This document shows positions 25,245-34,292 of a stretch of 58,167 bases of DNA, piece after piece. The notes beneath the pieces are model-generated. The model saw nothing but the letters and a program-made list of their open reading frames with translations, was not told the DNA's origin and did not search any database. Location of the stretch: the NCBI GenBank assembly GCA_964613695.1, contig CAZTIR010000003.1:1-58167 (forward strand). Direction: 5' to 3'. The position numbers and the translations under genes were made by a program. Within the stretch, counting starts at the first letter, position 1. The number at the start of each line of letters is the position of its first letter. The DNA comes from Pyrolobus sp964613695. Lineage in GTDB: Archaea > Thermoproteota > Thermoprotei_A > Sulfolobales > Pyrodictiaceae.

Positions 25245-25336
25245 ACCTGCTCCCAGCCAGGATTTATGATGACGCCCGCTTATCAACATCTTAGGCTTTA
25301 GGGTAGAGGCGGGCAACAGCGTTTAGGGCTTCGAGG

Positions 25337-25786
25337 TTGCCACGCAAGAGACCAGTCTTTTACGTCAAGTGGGGGCCCGGGAAGGCCTTGGAGCTTGAAG
25401 TAGCAGAGGACTTGATGATAATACGGGGTAAGGGCATAGAGGTTGATCTTGAGCCGCGGAGCGTGCGCGTAGAGGCCCCGGAGTTCTACGTTAGGGAGTA
25501 CTCGGATGAGAGGCGGAAGAGGGTGTATGTAGACCTGCCGAGGGGCGTGGAGGGCTTGGAGGCGCCCCGGGTGGATATAGACTCGAGGAGCCTAGTGGGC
25601 CTCTTCGAGATACGCGTGACGGAGATAGAGGGTCTCGATCGGTTCCTAACCATCGTTACTCCGGGGGGCTTCCTCTACGACTACGCGATCCTGACAACCG
25701 ACAAGCTGGTGTTTGAGACGAACGCGCGTAGGAAGACGTATCAGGAGAGTGTTCCAGGCGAGGCCGTTACAATATACCTGGTGTGA
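25337..25786 (+). CDS. hypothetical protein
   Basis: A 149-residue predominantly beta-strand protein (alternating Val, Ile, Glu, Arg) that I do not recognise. It has no cysteines, signal peptide or catalytic motif. The last 50 residues (TIVTPGGFLYDYAILTTDKLVFETN) also look like strands. A TTG start at 25337 follows GAGG. Its stop overlaps the start of the next gene by four bases (GTGA), so the two are translationally coupled and probably function together. Confidence 0.6.
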   Translation: MPRKRPVFYVKWGPGKALELEVAEDLMIIRGKGIEVDLEPRSVRVEAPEFYVREYSDERRKRVYVDLPRGVEGLEAPRVDIDSRSLVGLFEIRVTEIEGLDRFLTIVTPGGFLYDYAILTTDKLVFETNARRKTYQESVPGEAVTIYLV

Positions 25787-26520
25787 GTGCCCGAGTATCC
25801 ACGGGGCTGTGGGGACTCGAACCACCGCCCGAGGGGCACCGCCCCGTTGAAGAGGGCGAGCTACGCCGAGCCCCCTGGTGCGTTAGGGTGCCAAGCCTAG
25901 CCCTGATGGCCTCACGCACATTGCTCGGCCACGAGATACACTCGCTTATCCAGGCTTGCGGTGGCTGCACGATACTATACTATCGCGAGGAGGGCGGAGT
26001 GTCTAGCATCGTGGTTGGCGAGCGGCTAGCCACGCGGCTGGCGTGGAGCGAGGGCGCGGTGATAATGGTTGCGGGCGCCGACTGGCCCTGCGTATCGAGC
26101 TACGAGGTCATAGGCGGGCATACGCCCGCATGGCTTCTCGCGTGTAGCATGAGAGTAGGCAAGGGGATGCTTGCCACCTCATCTCCCCCACGGGGATTAC
26201 GCAGCCACGAGAGGAGCGTCATCGCGGGCTACATTAGGAGGCTTCTGGGTGAAGGCGCTAGTGTTGAGAAGATAGCCGCGCGCATGGTCATGACCGGCGG
26301 CTCGCCGGCCTCGCTGCTCGCCCTCGTGGCTGATACCAGGCGTGTACCCGTCGCTATAATGGCTGGTACTAGGCTCTGCGTAAAACATGCCGGGAGGTGG
26401 GCTGCCGTATCTACCACAGGCATACGCGACTGTACTATAGTGGAGGAGAGCCTGGTGGTGCTTAAGCTACAGGCGGGTGTGCCACGGGTGGAGGTTAGAG
26501 CACTACACGAGTATAGGTGA
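25783..26520 (+). CDS. hypothetical protein
   Basis: A 245-residue protein I do not recognise, read from a GTG that overlaps the upstream stop by four bases. Residues 1-40 are Pro/Glu/Arg-rich; from about Met42 the sequence becomes a regular alpha/beta pattern with HEIHSLIQACGGCTILYY, VIMVAGADWPCVSSYEVIGGHTP and ARMVMTGGSPASLLALVADTR. Cysteines recur (CGGC, WPC, SSYE). A later start at the ATG at 25906 is possible. It is coupled to the beta-rich unknown before it. Confidence 0.6.
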   Translation: MSARVSTGLWGLEPPPEGHRPVEEGELRRAPWCVRVPSLALMASRTLLGHEIHSLIQACGGCTILYYREEGGVSSIVVGERLATRLAWSEGAVIMVAGADWPCVSSYEVIGGHTPAWLLACSMRVGKGMLATSSPPRGLRSHERSVIAGYIRRLLGEGASVEKIAARMVMTGGSPASLLALVADTRRVPVAIMAGTRLCVKHAGRWAAVSTTGIRDCTIVEESLVVLKLQAGVPRVEVRALHEYR

Positions 26521-26769
26521 GCACTCGTAAGGACTACGGCTCGGCAGGGTAACCGCCCAGTCACCCCGCCCTCGCGAGAGGGCGAGGCGGGCGGCTCCAT
26601 CTCCCCGAAAAGCTCCTCACAGCCACAGTGGCCCGTGGACAGGTACGCGGCTATAAGGGGTCGGCCGGAGGTCCGGTCCCCACCCGGCTCATGTCGGCAG
26701 CGGCAGAGGCTGGAGGAGCCTCACCCCCTACCCGTATAGGCTGGTGCCCCGTCTTAATGCGGTGCGGGC
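26521..26769 (+). other. 249-base intergenic region with GC hairpins upstream of hyuA
   Basis: No convincing gene. Two hairpins stand out: cgccctc-gcga-gagggcg near 26567-26584 shortly after the previous stop, and CCGG-AGGT-CCGG near 26664-26675. A third small stem, gaggct/agcctc, is near 26708-26724. A weak TATA-like cccgtatagg near 26730 is well placed for a hyuA transcript starting close to its ATG at 26770. The first hairpin could end the upstream transcript. Confidence 0.35.
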
Positions 26770-28779
26770 ATGATGCGCGTCGGCGTTGACGTTGGCGGAA
26801 CGTTCACCGATGCTATAGCGGTTGGGCCGGGTGGAGAGGTTAGGCTAGTCAAGGTTTTGACGCGGGTGTCTAGGCCGTGGGTTAGTGTCGTTGAGGCTGT
26901 TGAGAAGCTGGGTGGTGCACATAGATTCGATACTATCGTTCACGCTACGACGCTCGGCACTAACATGCTCCTCGGCCAGGTTGGTCTCGAGAAGCCGGAG
27001 GTGGTGCTGCTCGCCTCTAAGGGGTTTCGCGACGTTATAGAGATCGGTAGGCAGGCTAGGCCCGATCCTTACAACGCGTTCTTCGACAAGCCTAGGCCGC
27101 TTGTGCCACGGCGTAACCGCGTGGAGATTAACGCCAGGGTATACGCGTGGGGGGAGAGGCTGGAGCCCAGCGAGGAGGAGGTACGCTCCATTGCCGAGCG
27201 TTATTGTGGGGCTCGCACAGTCTTCGTTATACACGTGATACACTGCTACCGTGACAGGGGAGGGCTTGAGGCGAGGATAGCGGAGATCATCCGAAGGGCA
27301 TGCCCCGAGGCCCTGGATGTGGTTACATCGTGTAGTGTGGACCCGCTACCCGGGGAGTATGAGAGAGCCTCCACGGCCATTGTTAACGCCATGCTCCGGC
27401 CCATGTTCCGAGAGTACCTCTCAAAGCTGGAGGAGGCTCTTAGGGCTAGAGGGTTTAGGGGCAAGCTGCTGGTGATGCAGAGCAATGGGGGCTTAGCGCC
27501 CGCCCTCCGCGCCCGAGAGAAGCCCGTCTACTTCATCGAGAGCGGGCCCGCCGCAGGCGTTGTTGCCGCCGCCGCGCTTGCAAGGATGCGGGGCGACGAG
27601 ACTGTAATAAGCTTCGACATGGGCGGGACTACTGCAAAAGCATCGCTCATACAGGGCTTCGAGCCCCTGCTAACCGATTACTTCGAGGTGGGCGGTAGGT
27701 ATCATGCCGGCCGCCTTGTGAGGGGGAGCGGGTACCCTATCCGCGTGCCACACGTGGACCTCGTCGAGGTTTCCGCGGGCGGCGGGACCATAATATGGGT
27801 TGATAAGGGTGGGGCGCTACGCGCAGGCCCCCTAAGTGCCGGTGCTCAGCCGGGGCCCGCGTGCTACGCGCGCGGCGGCAACAAGCCTACGGTGACGGAC
27901 GCGCATCTCATACTCGGGAGGCTCCCCCCGGTTATAGCGGGCGGCCTCCTAGAGCTAGACTCTACACTAGCAATGAGGGTCTACGAGGAGCTTGCCAGGG
28001 CTGCCGGCCTCGACCCCTATACTACAGCATCAGAGGCCCTTAGGCTGGTCAATACGGAGATGGCTAGGGCGATAAGGCTCGTTAGCATAGAGCGTGGAGT
28101 CGATCCGTCACAGGCGACGCTCTACGCTTTTGGGGGTGCGGGGCCCCTCCATGCAGCCGAGCTTGCAGAGGAGGTTGGAGTGTGGAGGGTTATAGTGCCG
28201 CCTTTTGCAGGCGTCTTCTCTGCACTCGGCCTGGTGGCGGCCGGGTATAGGGCATCGGAGCGCATCTACATAGGTCGCCGCGTGGAGGACGTGGATGCGG
28301 GGGTGGTCGAGGAAGAGGTTGGCAGGGTAGTCTCCAAGCTCGTCAAGGACGTTGACTGCCGCCACATTACTGCCGTTAGGGCTGCTATGAGGTTCGAGGG
28401 GCAGGGCGGTGTCATCCTAGTCGAGTTTAAACCCAATATGGGGGAGTTGGTCGAGGGGTTTAGGGCTAGGTATAGGAGCCTCTATGGCATGCTCCCGCCT
28501 GAACCCCATCCGCCCATAATCCTCGACTATCTCCTAGTAGAGGTTTACTGTTCCTCGAAACTCCCCCGGCTTAGGGGGTATCCAGCGCCAACCCGTGAGC
28601 TGAGGAGACGCGCCTATTTCCTAGAGCAGGGGTGGTTGGAGGCGGACGTGTACAACGGTGTCCCTAGGGGCGCCAGGGGGCCAGCGATCCTCGAGCTCCC
28701 CGATACCACTGTTGTCGTACCACCCGGCTGGGGCATCGAGAGGGGTGAGTACGGCGAGGTTATACTAGAAAAGCTGTAG
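26770..28779 (+). CDS. hyuA: hydantoinase A / oxoprolinase-family ATPase (HyuA)
   Basis: A 669-residue HyuA-family protein. The actin-like ATPase signatures are VGVDVGGTFTDAIAVGPGG at the N-terminus, VVHATTLGTNMLLGQ-type sequence near 57-70, MQSNGGL, ESGPAAGVVAAAALA and SFDMGGTTAKASLIQG. LYAFGGAGPLHAAELAEE lies in the C-terminal half. The family performs ATP-dependent hydrolysis or carboxylation of hydantoins, 5-oxoproline or acetone, normally with a HyuB partner. No hyuB is adjacent. The substrate is unknown. Confidence 0.92.
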   Translation: MMRVGVDVGGTFTDAIAVGPGGEVRLVKVLTRVSRPWVSVVEAVEKLGGAHRFDTIVHATTLGTNMLLGQVGLEKPEVVLLASKGFRDVIEIGRQARPDPYNAFFDKPRPLVPRRNRVEINARVYAWGERLEPSEEEVRSIAERYCGARTVFVIHVIHCYRDRGGLEARIAEIIRRACPEALDVVTSCSVDPLPGEYERASTAIVNAMLRPMFREYLSKLEEALRARGFRGKLLVMQSNGGLAPALRAREKPVYFIESGPAAGVVAAAALARMRGDETVISFDMGGTTAKASLIQGFEPLLTDYFEVGGRYHAGRLVRGSGYPIRVPHVDLVEVSAGGGTIIWVDKGGALRAGPLSAGAQPGPACYARGGNKPTVTDAHLILGRLPPVIAGGLLELDSTLAMRVYEELARAAGLDPYTTASEALRLVNTEMARAIRLVSIERGVDPSQATLYAFGGAGPLHAAELAEEVGVWRVIVPPFAGVFSALGLVAAGYRASERIYIGRRVEDVDAGVVEEEVGRVVSKLVKDVDCRHITAVRAAMRFEGQGGVILVEFKPNMGELVEGFRARYRSLYGMLPPEPHPPIILDYLLVEVYCSSKLPRLRGYPAPTRELRRRAYFLEQGWLEADVYNGVPRGARGPAILELPDTTVVVPPGWGIERGEYGEVILEKL

Positions 28780-28791
28780 GCCGCGGGGAGC

Positions 28792-28828
28792 GTGCTAATA
28801 CGTTGAACTAATAATACGACGTTAGCAC
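28792..28828. repeat. 7-bp inverted repeat spanning a promoter
   Basis: gtgctaa at 28792-28798 is the exact reverse complement of ttagcac at 28822-28828, with a 23-base spacer containing the A/T-rich actaataata that looks like a TATA box for the next gene. It could be an operator or simply a small cruciform. Confidence 0.35.
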
Positions 28829-28890
28829 CGCGCGGGTGCCCCCATATGTGTCTCACCCGATACACTCTAGGGGATGACGCGGTGACCCCC

Positions 28891-29184
28891 ATGCTCTCAC
28901 AACTCCATGTCGTATACCTGCGGGATTTCCTGCTAGGATATCTGGCGGCGAAGGGCGGGCTCGTGAGCATAGAGGAGCTTAGAGAGGCCATCAGCAAGGC
29001 CGAGGAGTATGGCATCGTCGTCGCTGCGGGCCATTGGAGCCTCGAGGATGAGATAGAGCTTCTCGAGCACATGGGCGTGGTTGAGCGGATTGATGGTAGC
29101 CTACGGCTCGTGTGGGAGAAGCTACCGAGACTCGCGAGAAAAGAGATTGAAAAAGTGAGCCATGTCTTAACGAGACTGGCTTAA
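28891..29184 (+). CDS. small hypothetical protein, possible winged helix
   Basis: About 97 residues from an ATG at 28891 preceded by GGTGA; the frame also opens at an ATG at 28846 that would be nearly leaderless. The sequence LRDFLLGYLAAKGGLVSIEELREAISKAEEYG...LEDEIELLEHMGVVERIDGSLRLV has the helix-helix-helix-wing rhythm of a winged-helix domain. No cysteine or catalytic motif is present. It lies immediately upstream of the HD phosphohydrolase on the same strand, with about 20 bases between, suggesting an operon. Confidence 0.65.
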   Translation: MLSQLHVVYLRDFLLGYLAAKGGLVSIEELREAISKAEEYGIVVAAGHWSLEDEIELLEHMGVVERIDGSLRLVWEKLPRLARKEIEKVSHVLTRLA

Positions 29185-29202
29185 GAGGCGTTGCTCTACA
29201 AG

Positions 29203-30888
29203 ATGGATACTAAGGTCGTCAAAGATCCCGTCTACACGAGCATCCAGCTGCCAAGCGACTTCTTCAAACTAATAGACGATCCTCTCTTCCAGCGGTTAAG
29301 ATACATCAAACAAACTGGTTTAACCCACCTCGTCTACCCGGGCCTGAGACACTCGAGATTCGAGCATAGCCTCGGAGTAGCGCACCTCATGCTCACCGCG
29401 CTCGAAGCCATCTATCGCAACACTCTCCACGTGTACGGCGAGAATAGTAGAGCGTTTAAGGCTGTCAAGAGCCTCGTCGAGGACACCACCCTCTGGTGCG
29501 CATCAGGCATAGCAGCACTCCTCCACGATATAGGGCACCTGGCCTGGAGCCACGTGTTCGAGAGCGCGTTGACAGACTACTATGTGATAGCCTATGCGCG
29601 CTCCGAGCCAGCCATCCTCTTGTCACTATCGCTCGTTAGCCACGAGCAGCTCACACTACGGCTAGCTTTAAGGCTATTAGCGAAGCACGATAGACTCTGC
29701 GGCGTAGACTCCGATACGATGATTGAAAGGGTGAAACGCATACTAGACTACGCTTATGGTGAGGGCAAGCCAGGCGCGGACATCGACCCGCTCCTAATAC
29801 CGGCTAGGCTTCTCAGCGGCACTGTTGACGTCGACAGGGGTGATTACCTGCTACGGGATAGCCGCAGCGCGGGGGTTAGCTACGGGCTCTACGACGTTGA
29901 CAGGCTCATAAGCGTGCTCGTGGCGGTTGAGGAGCCGGGCGTGGCTTCGAAACGAGACATGCCTATTGACGTTGGCGTCGTGGATAAGGGCGTCTCTGTC
30001 GTAGAGTCTATGCTGCTGGGCAGGATGTACATGTACAGCGAGGTCTACCTACACGACGTGGTGCTGGCATACGAGGCTAGCGCCTCACGCCTCCTCTCAA
30101 TGCTCATGTACACGGCCAGCCTCCTCGCGGAGGAGGGATACCCGGGCGTAACCGGTTTCGAGAGGAAACTGTTAGAGTGCATGACACTGCTACTAAGCGG
30201 CGTGGATGAAGAGAGGCCCGAGCTTGACGAGTGCGCGCGCATACTAACAGACCCGGCTATAGAGACTATGGCAGAGCTCCTAGCCTTCAACTACTCTAGT
30301 ATATACAATGGGCTGCTCCGGATAGAGCAGGGTAAGTGGATATGCCCGGCGCTTTACACCTACTCTAGGATACTAACAGCGCGTCAACACCCCACCGGGA
30401 TATACCTCAGCGGGCGTCTAGCAAACACCGTTGTGACTAGGATAAGCGGCCCTCGTAAAGGGCCACGCCCGCAGGATGTCGCAAAGATCCTACCAACCTA
30501 TATAGAGGTGCTCCAGGAGTCACCGCTGATAACGTTTGGCTACACCTCCTACCCCATATATTCGAAGAACGACCCAGTCCTAGTCCTCAACCGTAGGACT
30601 AAACGCGTCTACGCTCTACACGAGCTAGGCCTCTCGCCAACCGCTGAGCTCCTAAGCAACGTTAGCACGTGGAGCAAGATAGTGATAACGATACCCGTAG
30701 ACACTATCTCCACGCCACACACTAGCCTTAGGATAAGGAGGGGCAAGTTCGCGGAGAAGGAGTTGATGCACAACCTGCAACTATGCGGCTATAGCCTAGA
30801 TGAGGCGAGCAGAGAGGTTGCCAAGATAAAAGAGATTCTCGGCGAGCTTCTAACCGAGATAGAGGTGACGCTCAACCCCCTCTACTAG
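29203..30888 (+). CDS. HD-domain phosphohydrolase (dNTPase-like, COG1078)
   Basis: About 561 residues. The metal-dependent HD domain shows RHSRFEHSLGVAHL (His54, His59 in the longer frame), ALLHDIGHLAWSHVFE (His112-Asp113, His116) and later DVDRGDYLLRDS, as in the SAMHD1/COG1078 dNTP triphosphohydrolase group. Substrate range cannot be read from sequence; dNTP or phosphodiester hydrolysis is likely. The ATG at 29203 is preferred to a TTG at 29191. It follows the small winged-helix-like gene closely. Confidence 0.9.
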   Translation: MDTKVVKDPVYTSIQLPSDFFKLIDDPLFQRLRYIKQTGLTHLVYPGLRHSRFEHSLGVAHLMLTALEAIYRNTLHVYGENSRAFKAVKSLVEDTTLWCASGIAALLHDIGHLAWSHVFESALTDYYVIAYARSEPAILLSLSLVSHEQLTLRLALRLLAKHDRLCGVDSDTMIERVKRILDYAYGEGKPGADIDPLLIPARLLSGTVDVDRGDYLLRDSRSAGVSYGLYDVDRLISVLVAVEEPGVASKRDMPIDVGVVDKGVSVVESMLLGRMYMYSEVYLHDVVLAYEASASRLLSMLMYTASLLAEEGYPGVTGFERKLLECMTLLLSGVDEERPELDECARILTDPAIETMAELLAFNYSSIYNGLLRIEQGKWICPALYTYSRILTARQHPTGIYLSGRLANTVVTRISGPRKGPRPQDVAKILPTYIEVLQESPLITFGYTSYPIYSKNDPVLVLNRRTKRVYALHELGLSPTAELLSNVSTWSKIVITIPVDTISTPHTSLRIRRGKFAEKELMHNLQLCGYSLDEASREVAKIKEILGELLTEIEVTLNPLY

Positions 30889-30893
30889 CACCC

Positions 30894-33800
30894 CTAGCTT
30901 TTCCTGATGATGGTGAGCGCGAGGGTCGCCAACGATGCCGCGAGTATAGCATAGACCACGTATGCCATCATTGTCACCTCCCGGTTTATCCTCTCTGACT
31001 CCTTGGTACCCTCGGCTACGCTCTTGTAGAGCTTCGAATAGCTCTCAGAGACTGCTTGTAAGAGCTTGCCCTCCAACGTCGATATCCTGGTGTTAACGTT
31101 GTCGATTCTCCTGCCCAGCGTCTCTAGAACCTCCTCAACCTTACCGCTCAGCAGAGACACCCTAGAAGAGAGGCCAGCTAAGCTCGCGTTGATCTCGCGT
31201 ATGGCCGCTTCGAGTCTGGCTGTTCTAGCGGATAATAGTTCAACCGTTTGAAGGACTCTGTTCAGCCTCTCTCGCATAGCGTCGAGAGAGCCTTGTAGGG
31301 CTATGAGCCTCGCTGCGAGTGTATTGTTAAGGCTTAATGCTATGTCCAAAGCCTTCCTATACAACATCCTCGTGGTGTTGAGCAGCATGGACACCTCAGA
31401 TCGGATAACCTGTATCTTGGATTGTAGAGCCTCGGTGTTATACCCTAAGCTCTTATTGAGGCTCGCTAACTGAGCCTCTAGGATGTGTAACATCGACGAT
31501 ACTCGGTTCAAGAGCCCGGTCAGCTCCATAAGCTTGGCGTTATTTTCTGCAACCGTCTTGTTGATGATTGGCAGGTTCCTATTAATCAAGCGTATGGTTT
31601 TGTTTAGCCCCGCGAGGCCGTGGGCGAGAGCCCTTAGAATATCGTACAGGTTCTCGAGACTCGCATTAATCGTGTTCACCCTCTTTGTGATATTCTTGTT
31701 GAGTGATGCTAGCATATCCTCGGCTTTAAGCAGGGCATTGTACGTCTCCTGTAGGAGAGAGTATAGGTTGTCAACCTGTTGCTGCAAGTATAACCCTATC
31801 CTGTGAAGGTCTAAGACCGGGTTGTATGCTAGCACGAAGCTCGCAGAGGCCCTGATGAGCGGGTAGTAGGGGTAGATTACCTCTACCCTAAGCCTTCGCG
31901 GCGGTAGAATAGTGTAGGGCGGCACTATGTCCGCGTTAATGCATCCCTGAGAATCGCTATAGACTCTTGTGATGTACACTCCCTCCACGTACACCTCGAG
32001 CGGCGAGTTGTATGGGAATCCGCACCCGTGCAAATGGAGTGTCTCGCCGGGCTCGTATACCTGAGGCTCAACGCTGATCCAGGGTTTCGTCAGTACCGGT
32101 TGCACCGTTATCGCGACGCCGCTGGGCTCGGTGGGCGTGGGGATGGACGGGTTGCCGGGGTAGTAGGCGTAGAGGCTACGGTTATACGTGTCTACAGTAA
32201 CGTGGAAGAAGGCAACCCCATTATCATTCGTGTACTGTACTGTGAGTAGCATGTAGCTGCCAAAGCTTACGTCGTAGAGCTGTATAGGCGCCTTCACTAA
32301 GGGCTGCCCATCCCCGCGCAGCAGTTGCAGCGAGAAGCTGACGGTCGTGTGAGGCGGTGCCGCTATAGCTAAACTCGTCGCGTTTATCCTCGTTGGCATA
32401 GAGTATATCATTCTCGTCGGGTCGCCGAAGTACGCTAGGGCGAAGAAGACTCTACGAGTAGCATTACCGAGATAACCCTGCATGTCGAGAGGCTCTAGCG
32501 TAACGAACTTTATTATGGCATCGAGGAGCGCGTCGCCTATCCTGTTAACGCTTCTCTCGGCGCGGTCGAAGAGATAGTAGGTGATGTAGTAGTAGAGTAG
32601 GTCACTTACAGCCCACTTGTTGGGGTCTACTGCCTCGCCAGGCGGCAGGAGGGTTGTGAACGATATCCTACTCATGCCTATATACTGCGACCCCTGCTTC
32701 ACCATCACCTCGCCTAGAGAGTCGCCGTTAGGCATATCAAAGTAGGCTGTTAGACACGCCTGCACCAGGTACAGGAGCTGCTGCTTGAGTAGCGGCGCGT
32801 CGCTAGCGCATAAGAACGGCTCGTACTTGATCTCGGATGACTCGGGTTTACCATCATTGTTCGTATCCTTGACCCACACCTTCCTCCACAGGCAGAAGGG
32901 GTCGCCATGCGCGCTCGCTATTACCATTGACGGCGACCCCGATAACACTAGCTTCACGTTCTCTGCCGTCAGGTTTCCGTTAATGTCTCCAGGCGATATA
33001 ATGCTCGTGTATACCGGGTAATGCTCGTACAGCCTCACAGGCTTGAGCCAGTTTAACGGTCTTATGTTACGGTCGTACATCACCTCTACGCGCGTGTCTC
33101 CCTGCGCCTGCCCGCTCTCATTATCCTCGTTGAGGTATTTGATTATCGACCCCATCAACACTATCCTATACTTCGTTGGATATATCTTCTCGAGCTTCAT
33201 GAGGACTAGCTTCGCCTCTGTAAGGCTCCTCACCGGTATACGGGCATAGATCATCTCCGGGAACGGGTCGTAAGCACTAACGTCCTGAGGATACTCGCCT
33301 AGAATACCGTTATTATTCGCGTCCCAGTCGCCGTCCAGAGTAGCATAATACACGTCGGATGGGACGAAGTATCCTGTATGGCTCGCCTGCAAGTCGAACG
33401 CGCTTGCAGGGTTATAGAAGTAGGCTGTGGGAACCTCCCACTTGGGGATCGACGAGCAGTTCCTGATTGTACGGTTCCAGTCGAGGCCGTTGGTATCGCC
33501 AATTATTATGAGGTAGTGGTAGCAGCCCTTACACTTCTCATAGACGAACTTGATATAGTTTCTTATTGCTTTGCGTAAGCCCAGCGAAGAGACCATAGTC
33601 GGGCTCGCACACACATCCCTATCAATGTCTATTATCTTAACCCGGTAGCCCTGAAGCTCCTTGAGCCTAGCCCACTCTTTTACAACAGGCATGAAGTAGT
33701 CTCGGGTAACGATCAGTATGCCAAGTGATCCCGGAGGAAGGGTAGGCGTTATCGAGTATACTTCCGGGTTGTCCGCTATCTCTCTAAGCAGTTGCACGTC

Positions 33801-34292
33801 CTGCGGCGTAAGCGCGACCAGTTTACTAGGCCCCTTCTCGAGGCTCAACACTATACGCAGTTTTTTCACCAACACGCGGTTATCGACGACCATAGGATAG
33901 AGTATCACAGTGATCTGGATGCCACGCCAGTAGCCCTTCTCGATTATAGGAGCGTGACAGGTCACGTTACGGTATACGACCGTCTCGCCTCTAAACCCGG
34001 CGGCCAGACCCGCGGGGGGAAGCACGCCACTGAATACACTGGTTTCAACGGGCTCTATGACAACGCGTCCTACCTGAACGCCGGGCGGGGCAACGTACAC
34101 GTAACGGTAGAAGGGTACGAGGCTACCGTTGCAGGGGAGCCACTCGAGGTGACCACCCTCCACCACACCATCCTCAAGCCCAACATAGTGCACAACCAGC
34201 TTGGCCTCGGCGGTCACCCCAGAGAGCAAAGCTATCGACACGAGGGCAGAGATTATCAGTAGGAGCATCGCCGCCCGCGCTTTCACAGCCAC
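30894..34292 (-). CDS. surface-anchored C25 (gingipain-like) cysteine protease with coiled-coil stalk
   Basis: A 1132-residue protein, exported and membrane-anchored by all visible signs. Residues 1-29 form a signal peptide (LLLIISALVSIALLSG). The catalytic region of clan CD/C25 type carries the likely dyad in VIASAHGDP (His462) and LVQACLTAYFD (Cys513). Asp/Asn-rich loops at about 320-332 and 475-485 look like calcium sites. An Ig-like beta domain covers about 735-825. Residues about 828-1105 form a long heptad-rich coiled coil dotted with N-glycosylation sequons (NKS, NKT, NAS, NTT). A transmembrane helix (about 1109-1128) and RKS end the protein. It probably projects a protease through the S-layer. 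Confidence 0.88.
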   Translation of the reverse strand: MAVKARAAMLLLIISALVSIALLSGVTAEAKLVVHYVGLEDGVVEGGHLEWLPCNGSLVPFYRYVYVAPPGVQVGRVVIEPVETSVFSGVLPPAGLAAGFRGETVVYRNVTCHAPIIEKGYWRGIQITVILYPMVVDNRVLVKKLRIVLSLEKGPSKLVALTPQDVQLLREIADNPEVYSITPTLPPGSLGILIVTRDYFMPVVKEWARLKELQGYRVKIIDIDRDVCASPTMVSSLGLRKAIRNYIKFVYEKCKGCYHYLIIIGDTNGLDWNRTIRNCSSIPKWEVPTAYFYNPASAFDLQASHTGYFVPSDVYYATLDGDWDANNNGILGEYPQDVSAYDPFPEMIYARIPVRSLTEAKLVLMKLEKIYPTKYRIVLMGSIIKYLNEDNESGQAQGDTRVEVMYDRNIRPLNWLKPVRLYEHYPVYTSIISPGDINGNLTAENVKLVLSGSPSMVIASAHGDPFCLWRKVWVKDTNNDGKPESSEIKYEPFLCASDAPLLKQQLLYLVQACLTAYFDMPNGDSLGEVMVKQGSQYIGMSRISFTTLLPPGEAVDPNKWAVSDLLYYYITYYLFDRAERSVNRIGDALLDAIIKFVTLEPLDMQGYLGNATRRVFFALAYFGDPTRMIYSMPTRINATSLAIAAPPHTTVSFSLQLLRGDGQPLVKAPIQLYDVSFGSYMLLTVQYTNDNGVAFFHVTVDTYNRSLYAYYPGNPSIPTPTEPSGVAITVQPVLTKPWISVEPQVYEPGETLHLHGCGFPYNSPLEVYVEGVYITRVYSDSQGCINADIVPPYTILPPRRLRVEVIYPYYPLIRASASFVLAYNPVLDLHRIGLYLQQQVDNLYSLLQETYNALLKAEDMLASLNKNITKRVNTINASLENLYDILRALAHGLAGLNKTIRLINRNLPIINKTVAENNAKLMELTGLLNRVSSMLHILEAQLASLNKSLGYNTEALQSKIQVIRSEVSMLLNTTRMLYRKALDIALSLNNTLAARLIALQGSLDAMRERLNRVLQTVELLSARTARLEAAIREINASLAGLSSRVSLLSGKVEEVLETLGRRIDNVNTRISTLEGKLLQAVSESYSKLYKSVAEGTKESERINREVTMMAYVVYAILAASLATLALTIIRKS

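Noticed and set aside
25796..25875. tRNA-like block on the minus strand with GGTTCGAGTCC and six pairing acceptor bases
   Set aside because: The T stem has two mismatches and there is no proper D arm or anticodon stem; it lies inside a coding frame.
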